A DNA stretch of 5,869 nucleotides. Origin: Pseudomonadota bacterium (lineage in GTDB: Bacteria; Desulfobacterota; Anaeroferrophillalia; Anaeroferrophillales; Tharpellaceae). Where the stretch lies: positions 1 through 5,869 of the forward strand of contig WFRT01000264.1 in the NCBI GenBank assembly GCA_015486445.1, given 5' to 3'. How positions within the stretch are numbered: position 1 is the stretch's first letter; each line of letters opens with the position of its first letter. A model generated the notes under the pieces. The model was not told the DNA's origin, did no database searches, and saw nothing but the letters and a program-made list of their open reading frames with translations. Made by a program: the position numbers and the translations under genes. Below are positions 1 through 5,869 of the stretch, piece by piece.

Positions 1-483
1 ATGGAGTTCGGTCCCCGGGCCCTGGGCAACCGCAGTATTCTCGGCGACCCCAGCCGTCCCGGGGTGGCCGATACGATCAACGCCCAGATCAAGTACCGGG
101 AACGCTGGCGTCCCTTCTGCCCCAGCCTGCTGGACCGGGCGGCGGCCGAAATCCTCCAGACCGGCCATCCGGCGCCGTACATGACCTTTGCCTTCACGGT
201 GGCGGAAAAGTGGAAGGAAAAGATTCCCGAGGTGGTGCATGAAGACGGCACGGCCCGGGCCCAGGTGGTGGAGAAGTCCACCAATCCCCGCTATTACGCC
301 TTGCTCGAGGAACTTGAAAAACGGCGCGGGATACCGGTGGTTCTCAATACCTCGCTCAACCGCCGCGGCGAACCGATGATCTGTTCACCGAGCGACGCCC
401 TCAACATGTTTTATGGCTGTGACCTCCAGTACCTGATCATGGAGGATATCCTGGTACGCAAAAACCGGCAGGATAGTGTCTGA
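1..483 (+). CDS. O-carbamoyltransferase, C-terminal part (5' truncated by window edge)
   Basis: This is the last 160 residues of a NodU/CmcH/TobZ-type carbamoyltransferase. Such enzymes activate carbamoyl phosphate with ATP to carbamoyl-adenylate and transfer the carbamoyl group to a hydroxyl of a sugar, antibiotic or Nod-factor-like acceptor, in the cytoplasm. What is seen is the family's C-terminal (YrdC-like) domain: MEFGPRALGNRSI at residues 1-13, a KYRERWRPFCPS segment at 31-42, HEDGTAR at 80-86, NPRYYALL at 95-102, and NTSLNRRGEP at 116-125. Family members usually have NTSFN, so Leu119 is a mild deviation. The family is normally around 550-600 residues and the ATG at base 1 sits inside a conserved motif, so it is not the true start; the N-terminal Kae1-like domain lies left of the window. 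It ends in TGA and is followed by a terminator. The acceptor cannot be told from this fragment; a role in surface polysaccharide or natural-product modification is possible. It is convergent with the other genes, so it belongs to a different transcription unit. Confidence 0.9.
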   Translation: MEFGPRALGNRSILGDPSRPGVADTINAQIKYRERWRPFCPSLLDRAAAEILQTGHPAPYMTFAFTVAEKWKEKIPEVVHEDGTARAQVVEKSTNPRYYALLEELEKRRGIPVVLNTSLNRRGEPMICSPSDALNMFYGCDLQYLIMEDILVRKNRQDSV

Positions 484-497
484 GTGGTCTGGGTGGT

Positions 498-524
498 CTT
501 CGGGGCTTTGCCCGGAGGTTTTTT
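498..524 (+). terminator. Rho-independent terminator after the carbamoyltransferase gene
   Basis: The hairpin CTTCGGGGC-TTT-GCCCGGAGG (arms 498-506 and 510-518, loop 507-509) has one G-G mismatch and one T-G pair, and is followed by six T's (519-524). It begins 15 bases after the TGA stop. The T run follows the stem only when read on the + strand. On the - strand the run becomes A's in front of the stem, so it should not act as an efficient intrinsic terminator for the convergent operon. Confidence 0.75.
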
Positions 525-538
525 GTCAGAGGGCGGGG

Positions 539-1525
539 CTAGATGAGGCGGGTGTAGTCCTTGACCAGGATTTTGACCTTGTACTTGCGGCGTAGCTCCT
601 CGCCAAGCTTCTTGACCGCGGCTTTCAGTTTCTCGTTGTAGAGCAGGCCCTTGATTTTCTCTTCGGCTTCGGGGGTCAGTGACTTTTCATCCTTGCCGGT
701 CCGGTTGGTAACCATGATCATGTGGTAGCCGAGGTCGGTTTTAATCACATCGCTGGCCTCGCCGAGCGGCAGTTTGTAAGCCACCTCCTCGATCTCCCGG
801 CGCAGGCTGCCCCGTTTGAAGGTGCCCAGCCGGCCGCCCTTGGGAGCTGCCGGACCTTCCGAAAATTCGCTGGCCAGGGCGAAGAAATTCTCCTCGTTTT
901 TCAGCTTTTCCCGAATCGTTTTCCAGATCTTGTTGTCCTTGCCGCCGACCGCGTTGGGAGAGTGCTTGGGGATGAATATCTGGGCGATGGTGACGCTTTC
1001 CTCCTGGCTGAAGAGATCGTGCTGGCGGGCGTAATCCATGATCTCTTTTTCGGTGATGATGATGTTGCTCTTGATCTCCTTGGAAATGTAGCGGGACTTC
1101 AGCAGGTCGCTGGCGATCTTGTCCCGGTATGAGGCGAAGTCCAGCCCCTGTTCGGCCAGCACCTTCTGCAGGTCTTTTTTGCTCATGTGGTTCTGTTCCA
1201 GAACCCGCTTGATGGTGCCTTCGACGGCTTCATCGCTGACCTGAATCCCCTTGGCCGCCGCCATCTGGGCGATCAGCCGGTTGTCGATCAGGCCGTTCAG
1301 CTTGTGTTTGACGATCTTTTGTTTGGTTTCCTCCGGCAGGGCCGCAAACTTGTCTTTCGGGAACTCGATGATGACGGACTGGCGCAGGGCCCAGGCGGTG
1401 ACCGCCTGGCTGCCGGCGACGGCGACGATCCGATCGACGATCCGGGCTTCGAGGGAGCGGACAGTGCCAAAGAGGCCGCCCGGCAGGCAGGCGAACAAAA
1501 GCAGGAAAGTCAGGGTTTTCTTCAT
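539..1525 (-). CDS. surA: SurA-like periplasmic chaperone / parvulin-type peptidyl-prolyl isomerase
   Basis: Predicted 328-residue exported protein related to SurA, which escorts unfolded outer-membrane proteins through the periplasm. The ATG start gives a signal peptide: MKKT, a hydrophobic stretch at 5-20, and a likely cleavage after SLEA at about residue 27. The mature start, RIVDRIVAVAG, resembles the SurA N-domain (about 28-165, mostly helical). One parvulin domain follows (about 175-275), with GGRLG at 230-234 and LGYHMI at 265-270, then a basic C-terminal helix. E. coli SurA is about 430 residues with two parvulin domains, so this is a shorter single-domain version. The catalytic set looks incomplete: the usual first His is Gln182 (AQIFI), the Met/Phe pocket positions are Leu241 and Ile245, and only His268 remains. 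It may therefore be mainly a chaperone. It starts 33 bases after the lipoprotein stop, in the same frame, and has no clear Shine-Dalgarno (the bases before ATG are TTCCGCCGCC). It is last in the operon. The symbol rests on architecture; a generic SurA_N-containing isomerase is the alternative. Confidence 0.88.
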   Translation of the reverse strand: MKKTLTFLLLFACLPGGLFGTVRSLEARIVDRIVAVAGSQAVTAWALRQSVIIEFPKDKFAALPEETKQKIVKHKLNGLIDNRLIAQMAAAKGIQVSDEAVEGTIKRVLEQNHMSKKDLQKVLAEQGLDFASYRDKIASDLLKSRYISKEIKSNIIITEKEIMDYARQHDLFSQEESVTIAQIFIPKHSPNAVGGKDNKIWKTIREKLKNEENFFALASEFSEGPAAPKGGRLGTFKRGSLRREIEEVAYKLPLGEASDVIKTDLGYHMIMVTNRTGKDEKSLTPEAEEKIKGLLYNEKLKAAVKKLGEELRRKYKVKILVKDYTRLI

Positions 1526-1558
1526 GGCGGCGGAAGGTGACTTTTTTTCGGGTTCAGG

Positions 1559-2419
1559 TTAGAGATTTTTCAAGCGTTCGGGAAAAATCTCGATAGTGTG
1601 CGCCTGTTTCTGCCGTTTCAGCCACTTCTGGTAGTTGGCTCGCAGACGCCGGGCAAAGATGGCATCCTTGATCCGGTTTTCGATCTCGGCAAACGGGATC
1701 AACCCGGGAGGGCGGCTCTGGACAATGCGGATCAGGTGATAGCCGTAGGGGGTGGCGATGACCGGGCTGAGTTGTCCGATTTTCAAGCCGGGCAAGGCCC
1801 TGGCAAGTTCCGGTGACAGTTCCCGGGCGCTGACCGGGCGCTGCTTTTCATCCACCACCCGGGCGCCGCCGAGGCCCCTGCTGCCGGCTTCCGCCAGGCT
1901 GAGCCGTCCCCGTTTTATTTCGGCCCGGACCTGGCGGGCTTCATGCTCGCTGGGAAAAAGCAGGTGCTCGATCCGGTAGCGGGTTGCGACCCTGAACTCT
2001 TCAGGATGCTTTTCGTAGTACTGCCGGGCCTCGATGAGGCTCGGATAAGGGACCTTACGGCCCAGTTCAATCAACATCCGGCGCATCGCCGCCCGGCGCT
2101 CTTTGGGGTCGGCTGGCGATTTCTTGTCAAGCAGCCCCCGCTGCCGCGCACTGAGCAGCAGCAGTTCCTCGTTGATCAACTGCTGCAGGGCCGTCCGGAC
2201 TTCGACCGGATCCTGTTTGAATCCATTGTCTGTCTTTTTGTCGGGCGCCGGGGAATCGTCGAGATACAGGTTGAGGTAGCGGCGGAGATCGTTTTTGCTG
2301 ATGGCTTTCCCGTCAACCCGGGCCACGGTTTCCTCCCGGCTGCCGCAGCCCGGCGCCGGGAGGAAAAGCAGAAGGCTCAGGCAGAGCAGCAGAAAAGGGA
2401 AAGCATTTCTTTCTTTCAC
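1559..2419 (-). CDS. Parvulin-like (PpiC/PrsA-type) lipoprotein, GTG start
   Basis: Predicted 286-residue lipoprotein related to PpiC/PrsA foldases. I chose the GTG at 2419-2417, four bases after the preceding TGA. It gives a lipoprotein signal: KER, hydrophobic 6-20, and a lipobox ending in Cys25 (LPAPGC). An earlier in-frame ATG at 2488 lies inside the upstream gene and would put a basic, non-signal extension in front. No close Shine-Dalgarno is seen (GGAGG lies about 24 bases away), so translational coupling to the upstream gene is likely. After the Cys comes a SurA_N-like segment (TVARVDGKAIS, 31-41), helices to about 145, then a parvulin-like domain at about 147-235 and a basic C-terminal helix. 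His152 (EHLLF) and His228 (YGYHLI) of the active site remain. The usual GGDLGFF signature is lost (GGARVVDEKQ at 184-193), there is no Cys/Asp, and Leu201/Leu205 stand where Met/Phe are expected. There is no Asp at +2 after the Cys, so outer-membrane anchoring is plausible by the rule known from enterics. Isomerase activity is doubtful; a chaperone role is inferred. Confidence 0.87.
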   Translation of the reverse strand: MKERNAFPFLLLCLSLLLFLPAPGCGSREETVARVDGKAISKNDLRRYLNLYLDDSPAPDKKTDNGFKQDPVEVRTALQQLINEELLLLSARQRGLLDKKSPADPKERRAAMRRMLIELGRKVPYPSLIEARQYYEKHPEEFRVATRYRIEHLLFPSEHEARQVRAEIKRGRLSLAEAGSRGLGGARVVDEKQRPVSARELSPELARALPGLKIGQLSPVIATPYGYHLIRIVQSRPPGLIPFAEIENRIKDAIFARRLRANYQKWLKRQKQAHTIEIFPERLKNL

Positions 2420-2423
2420 CCCA

Positions 2424-3281
2424 TCAGTTCTTCTGATCCAGGACCTCCGGGTGGAGGATGAATTTCCTCTTTTTCTTGATGCTGTCAACGTACTCTTTGA
2501 AGATCCGGCCCTTTTCCTCCTGCAACAGTTTGTTGCGGATGCTGGCCTTGACCTGGGCGAAGGGTTTGGCGCTGGCTTCCTTGACCTCGTCCACCTTGAT
2601 GATGTGGTATCCGAACTTGGTCTTCACCGGGGCGCTGATCTCGCCCGGTTTCATCGCGAAGGCGACATCGGCGAACTCCTTGACCATCCGGTCGCGGGTG
2701 AAGAAACCCAGGTCGCCGCCCTGCGCGGCACTGGGACAGCTCGAGTTTTCCTTGGCCAGGGTGGCGAAGTCCTCGCCCTTTTTCAGGCGGGCCTCGATCT
2801 TGTCGGCGCTGGCCTTGTCTTTCAGCAGGATGTGGCTGGCGTGAACCTGCTTGGCCTGGCGGAATTCATCGCTGTGGGCCTTGTAGTAGGCTTCGATCTC
2901 CTGCTCGGTCGGGGGCTTGATGCGACTTTCGATCTCTTTCTGCAGCAGGGCGGAAAGCACGATCTTGCGGGTCATGTCCTCGATCTGGCGTTTGACCGCG
3001 GGGTCCTTGAGCAGGCCCTGTTCAACCCCTTCGTCATAGAGCAGGCGAGTGGTTGCAAGCTGATCGAGGAACTCTTTCTGAACCTTCTTGTCGGCCGCCA
3101 TCTGGCGCAGATTGGGGGGCAGTTTCTGGAGTTCCTGCTTGAATTCACTCAGGGTGATCTTCTGATTGTCGACTTCGGCTACCACCGGGTCCGCGGCCGC
3201 GGCCGCCGGCAGGGCGGTGGCCAGCAGGATGAGAAGCAGAAGCGCCGGGGTCAGCCAGCCGGAGAGGGAAAATTTTTTCAT
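2424..3281 (-). CDS. Periplasmic PpiC-type parvulin peptidyl-prolyl isomerase
   Basis: Predicted 285-residue exported foldase that speeds cis-trans isomerisation of X-Pro bonds in proteins outside the cytoplasm. The ATG at 3281 is set by a good AAAGGA site 7 bases upstream and by a classical signal peptide: MKKF, hydrophobic 10-24, and cleavage near the Ala run at 26-30. An upstream in-frame extension into mfd has no such features. The mature protein has a SurA_N-like part (VVAEVDNQKITLSEF, 33-47, with helices to about 140), then one parvulin domain (about 145-232), then a charged helical tail. All residues expected of an active parvulin are present by comparison with E. coli Par10: His150 (SHILL), Cys182 (SCPSA), GGDLGFF at 188-194, Met199 and Phe203 (RMVKEF), and His226 (FGYHII). 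It sits 76 bases after mfd and directly before the lipoprotein gene, whose start is nearly coupled to its stop. A PrsA or PpiD-like name would also fit, but there is no lipobox and the hydrophobic segment looks cleavable. Confidence 0.93.
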   Translation of the reverse strand: MKKFSLSGWLTPALLLLILLATALPAAAAADPVVAEVDNQKITLSEFKQELQKLPPNLRQMAADKKVQKEFLDQLATTRLLYDEGVEQGLLKDPAVKRQIEDMTRKIVLSALLQKEIESRIKPPTEQEIEAYYKAHSDEFRQAKQVHASHILLKDKASADKIEARLKKGEDFATLAKENSSCPSAAQGGDLGFFTRDRMVKEFADVAFAMKPGEISAPVKTKFGYHIIKVDEVKEASAKPFAQVKASIRNKLLQEEKGRIFKEYVDSIKKKRKFILHPEVLDQKN

Positions 3282-3288
3282 TACATGA

Positions 3289-3294
3289 TCCTTT
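3289..3294 (-). promoter_or_regulatory. Ribosome binding site of the PpiC-type gene
   Basis: AAAGGA read on the - strand, 7 bases before the ATG at 3281. It fixes this start against the long open frame that continues upstream into mfd. A second ATG at 3286-3284 is only 2 bases from the site and is followed directly by TAA, so it is unlikely to be used. Confidence 0.7.
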
Positions 3295-3301
3295 GCCTGG
3301 T

Positions 3302-3317
3302 TCCGGGAGGTCCCGGA
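3302..3317 (-). repeat. Short inverted repeat in the mfd-ppiC gap
   Basis: TCCGGGA and TCCCGGA form a perfect 7-base-pair stem around a 2-base loop, about 8 bases upstream of the PpiC ribosome binding site. Opening the innermost pair gives a 6-base-pair stem with a 4-base loop. No T run follows on the - strand, so it is not an intrinsic terminator. It could be an mRNA-processing or stability element, or chance in GC-rich DNA. Confidence 0.4.
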
Positions 3318-3357
3318 GTTGAAATTGTGGGCCTGTGAAGCCGAACCATCTATCAGT

Positions 3358-5869
3358 TCAATAGATTTTTTGCAACAGCTTTTCACAGAATCCCGGGAGT
3401 TCGCCGGGTTCAAGCTCAGCCTTGAGGGTGAGCCGGCCGTCCGGCGCCAGCCGGGCCCCGAGGCCCGGTTCGTTGAGCAGGGCCAGGATCTTTTCCCCGT
3501 CGGGAGGCTGCTCCGGGGTGAAGTGGAAAACGATTTTTTTTCGCCCCAGTTCCAGGGCCCTGATCCGGTAGCGGCGTAGGACAATCTTGGTCCGCTGCAG
3601 GTGCAGCAGGTTGAAAACCTCTTCCGGCGGCGGCCCGCAGCGGTCGCCCAGTTCATCCTCGAGCCGGGCCAGGCTCTCCTCGTCCAGAGTGGCCGCAATT
3701 CTCTTGTAAAACTGCAGGCGCAGTGACAGGTCGGGCAGGTAGGCGGCCGGAATGTGGGCCGGGAGATTGGCCTTGATCTCGGGATCGGCAATCTTTTCGA
3801 GCTTTCCTCCCCGGGCCTCGGCGATGGCCTCGTTGAGCATCTCCTGGTAGAGTTCGTAGCCGACGGCCGAGATCTGGCCCGACTGTTTCCGGCCCAGCAG
3901 GTTGCCGGCCCCGCGGATTTCCAGATCCTGCATCGAGATGCGGAAACCGGCGCCCAGGGTGTTGGCCTCGGCCAGGGCGTTGAGCCGCTTGCGGGCCTCG
4001 ATCGGCAGTCGCTCGAGGTCGGGAACCAGGAGATAGGCGTAGGCTTTGCGCTGGGAACGGCCGATGCGGCCGCGCATCTGGTAGAGCTGGGCGAGGCCGA
4101 AGTTCTGGGCGTTTTCGACGATCATGGTGTTGGCGTTGGGGATGTCGAGGCCCGATTCGATAATCGTTGTACAGAGCAGCAGGTCGAAACGGTGGGCGGC
4201 GAAATCGAGCATCACTTTTTCCAGTTCACTCTCCTTCATCCGGCCGTGGCCGATGCCGATCCTGACGCCGGGCATAAGGGCCTCGAGCCGGGCCGCCCGG
4301 GCCCCGATCGTGGCCACCGAGTTGTGGACGAAAAAGACCTGGCCGCCGCGGTCGATCTCCTTGCCGACCGCATCCCGGACGATCCCGTCGTCGTAGTCGG
4401 CAACGAAGGTGCGGATTGCCAGGCGGTCCCTGGGGGCGGTGGTGATGGCGCTCATCGAGCGCATGCCGGAAAGTGAAAACTGCAGGGTCCGGGGAATCGG
4501 GGTGGCGCTCATCGAGAGCACGTCGAGCTGGCGGCGAAAGGTTTTCAGCTTCTCCTTGTGACGGACCCCGAACTTGTGCTCTTCGTCCAGCACCAGGAGG
4601 CCGAGATCCTTGAAGTGGATGTCTTTCTGGAGCAGCCGGTGGGTGCCGATCACAACGTCTATGGAGCCCTGCTGAAGTCCGGCCGCGGTCTCCTTCTGCT
4701 CGGCCGGGGTGCGGAAACGGCTCATGACGGCGACCTTGACCGGGTAGTTGGCAAAACGCTCCCGGAAAGTTTCGTAGTGTTGCTGGGCCAGCACCGTGGT
4801 CGGCACCATGACCGCCGCCTGGCGGCCCGAGAGAACGGTCAGAAAGACCGCCCGCAGGGCAACCTCGGTTTTGCCGAAGCCGACATCCCCGCTGACCAGC
4901 CGATCCATCGGCCTGGGGCTGGTGAGATCCTCGATGACCTCGTCTATGGCCCGGCGCTGGTCCGGGGTCTCCTCGTAGGGGAAAGAGGCCTCGAATTCCC
5001 GGAAAAGGTGGTCGGGCGGCAGGCAGGGCCGGCCCCGGACGACCTCGCGGACGGCGTAGAGCTCGAGCAGTTCGACCAGGAAGTCATCGATCGCCCGGCG
5101 GGTTTTTTCCTTGGCCGCGGCCCACTGGGCCCCGCCCAGGCGGCTGACAACGGCTTCGCGGTCGCCGCTGCCGTGATACTTGTGAAGCTGGCCGAAAGCC
5201 TCTACCGGGACGTAGAGCTTGTCGCGGTCCTGGTATTCGAGTACTAGGTACTCGTTGACCACCCCCTCGACCTCGAGGGTTTCCAGCCCCCGGTAGCGAC
5301 CGATACCGTGTTCGATGTGGGTGATGAGGTCGCCCGGCTTGATCTCGGCGAAATCATTGAAAAAGGCCTCGGCCCGGTCCGGTGTCGGCGCCCGGCGGAC
5401 TCTCCTTTTGGGGCCGAAAAGGTCGCTGTCACTTAAAAACAGGAGTTTTTCCCGGGGCAGCAGAACCCCCTGGCTGAGCCGGAGCGGAAAAAGGCGGATC
5501 ACATCCGGAGCCGGAGTATCCCCGGTGCCGGCGATAAGCTTCAGGCCGTAGTCCCGGAACAGGCCGGCCAGACGTTCTCCTGTGGTCCGGTTGCGGCCGG
5601 CCAGGAGGATGGTAAACCCCCGGTCGAGGTGTTCTTTGAGCAGGTTGGTCGCGGTTTGCAGGGGATTTTCTTTTTCCCGGCCCAGGCTCTGGTGCAGGCT
5701 GTCGCGGAGAAAGAGATTGTTTTGGCTCTGGCAGCGGATGACGATTGCCTCTTTTTCTCCGGCGCCCGGCCGGCCGTCACCGAAATCCTCGATCCGGACT
5801 ACCGCCCGGCCGGGCCGGGGCAGAAATATCTGCGGCCCGGCGCTCAGGTAGGCGGACGGGGGAAAAACC
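3358..5869 (-). CDS. mfd: Transcription-repair coupling factor Mfd (N-terminal part beyond window)
   Basis: Mfd is an ATP-driven DNA translocase that pushes stalled RNA polymerase off lesions and recruits UvrA for nucleotide excision repair. The frame stays open to the right edge (first full codon at 5868), giving 836 visible residues of a family near 1,150; the missing part is the UvrB-like N-terminus. A GTG at 5502 is internal and should not be taken as the start. In visible numbering: the D2/D3 region to about 150; the RNA-polymerase-interacting domain at about 177-270 (HIEHGIGRYRGL, KLYVPV); Walker A GDVGFGKT at 327-334; DEEH at 428-431; SATPIPRTL at 454-462; GLDIPNANT from 573; QMRGRIGRS at 597-605; the translocation (TRG) motif at about 635-660 (LGAGFRI, LEIRGAGNLLG); and the C-terminal D7 domain (LSLRLQFYKRIA), which normally masks the UvrA-binding surface. 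All helicase motifs look intact. It heads the visible operon. An A8 run lies at 3541-3534, near the 3' end. It ends in TGA. Confidence 0.97.
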   Translation of the reverse strand, partial: VFPPSAYLSAGPQIFLPRPGRAVVRIEDFGDGRPGAGEKEAIVIRCQSQNNLFLRDSLHQSLGREKENPLQTATNLLKEHLDRGFTILLAGRNRTTGERLAGLFRDYGLKLIAGTGDTPAPDVIRLFPLRLSQGVLLPREKLLFLSDSDLFGPKRRVRRAPTPDRAEAFFNDFAEIKPGDLITHIEHGIGRYRGLETLEVEGVVNEYLVLEYQDRDKLYVPVEAFGQLHKYHGSGDREAVVSRLGGAQWAAAKEKTRRAIDDFLVELLELYAVREVVRGRPCLPPDHLFREFEASFPYEETPDQRRAIDEVIEDLTSPRPMDRLVSGDVGFGKTEVALRAVFLTVLSGRQAAVMVPTTVLAQQHYETFRERFANYPVKVAVMSRFRTPAEQKETAAGLQQGSIDVVIGTHRLLQKDIHFKDLGLLVLDEEHKFGVRHKEKLKTFRRQLDVLSMSATPIPRTLQFSLSGMRSMSAITTAPRDRLAIRTFVADYDDGIVRDAVGKEIDRGGQVFFVHNSVATIGARAARLEALMPGVRIGIGHGRMKESELEKVMLDFAAHRFDLLLCTTIIESGLDIPNANTMIVENAQNFGLAQLYQMRGRIGRSQRKAYAYLLVPDLERLPIEARKRLNALAEANTLGAGFRISMQDLEIRGAGNLLGRKQSGQISAVGYELYQEMLNEAIAEARGGKLEKIADPEIKANLPAHIPAAYLPDLSLRLQFYKRIAATLDEESLARLEDELGDRCGPPPEEVFNLLHLQRTKIVLRRYRIRALELGRKKIVFHFTPEQPPDGEKILALLNEPGLGARLAPDGRLTLKAELEPGELPGFCEKLLQKIY

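Noticed and set aside
484..499. Direct repeat GTGGTCT twice, two bases apart, after the carbamoyltransferase stop
   Set aside because: Only two 7-base copies, partly merging into the terminator stem; consistent with chance.
3191..3202. 12-base palindrome CCGCGGCCGCGG
   Set aside because: It encodes the Ala-rich end of the PpiC signal peptide; GCC/GCG alanine codons make such palindromes by chance.
3279..3286. Start-stop element ATGTAATG overlapping the PpiC start
   Set aside because: The first ATG lies only 2 bases after AAAGGA, too close for efficient initiation, so a regulatory two-codon ORF is not supported.
2295..3338. A 347-codon open frame on the + strand opposite the PpiC and lipoprotein genes
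   Set aside because: It lies antisense to two genes with clear signal peptides and parvulin motifs. Its own translation shows no recognisable domain. Long mirror frames are expected in GC-rich coding DNA.
3330..3380. Possible sigma70 promoter (TTGCAA, 17 bases, TAGATG) at the end of mfd, - strand
   Set aside because: The -35 matches 4 of 6 bases and the -10 only 3 of 6, in a locally A/T-rich stretch; this is too weak to annotate.
2424..3791. A 455-codon version of the PpiC-type protein starting at 3791
   Set aside because: The first 170 codons overlap the mfd C-terminus out of frame and look like random Arg/Ser/Pro-rich translation. The ATG at 3281 has a good ribosome binding site and a signal peptide.
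3754..4476. A 240-codon + strand open frame, and another at 4558-5247, opposite mfd
   Set aside because: Both are antisense to intact Mfd motor motifs, and their translations are low-complexity (V/G/D/L-rich) shadows without a convincing ribosome binding site.
5238..5254. Inverted repeat CGAGTAC-TAG-GTACTCG inside mfd
   Set aside because: It falls in codons for the EYLVLEY strand of the RNA-polymerase-interacting domain. The repeated Glu-Tyr/Val-Leu pattern explains it, and no regulatory role is suggested.
3358..5502. A 714-residue mfd starting at GTG 5502
   Set aside because: The same frame is open to the right edge and the upstream translation (for example FTILLAGRN) matches Mfd, so the GTG is internal.

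Overview
The window is GC-rich bacterial chromosome, densely coded, with no mobile elements, tRNA, rRNA or CRISPR. It holds five protein genes. At the left edge, on the + strand, is the 3' end of an O-carbamoyltransferase gene (NodU/CmcH/TobZ family). Its right-hand neighbours are four genes on the - strand, read right to left: mfd (5' end beyond the window), a periplasmic PpiC-type parvulin, a parvulin-like lipoprotein, and a SurA-like chaperone. The outer-membrane chaperone content and the lipobox show a Gram-negative. The gene types and the order mfd then several parvulins resemble, from memory, Geobacter/Desulfuromonas-type bacteria (former Deltaproteobacteria). That placement is an inference and was not checked by a search.

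Layout: 1-483, carbamoyltransferase C-terminal domain; 484-538, a short convergent gap with a rho-independent terminator that serves the + strand gene; 539-1525, SurA-like protein; 33 bp gap; 1559-2419, parvulin lipoprotein with a GTG start; 4 bp gap; 2424-3281, PpiC-type foldase; 76 bp gap with a hairpin and a good ribosome binding site; 3358-5869, mfd.

The four - strand genes are closely spaced, co-directional and show no terminator between them, so they probably form one operon whose promoter lies upstream of mfd, outside the window. Mfd removes RNA polymerase stalled at DNA lesions and recruits UvrA. The other three are predicted to be exported and to help fold outer-membrane or periplasmic proteins. 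No direct functional link between Mfd and the foldases is visible.

The most interesting signal is within the three parvulins. The first keeps the whole catalytic set. The lipoprotein keeps both histidines but lacks the Cys/Asp and Met/Phe positions. The SurA-like protein has also replaced the first histidine with Gln. This suggests one enzyme and two mainly chaperone-type relatives. A second curiosity is an A8 run near the end of mfd: loss of one A would join mfd in frame with the next gene. I see no convincing new biological system here; most of the window is ordinary housekeeping sequence.
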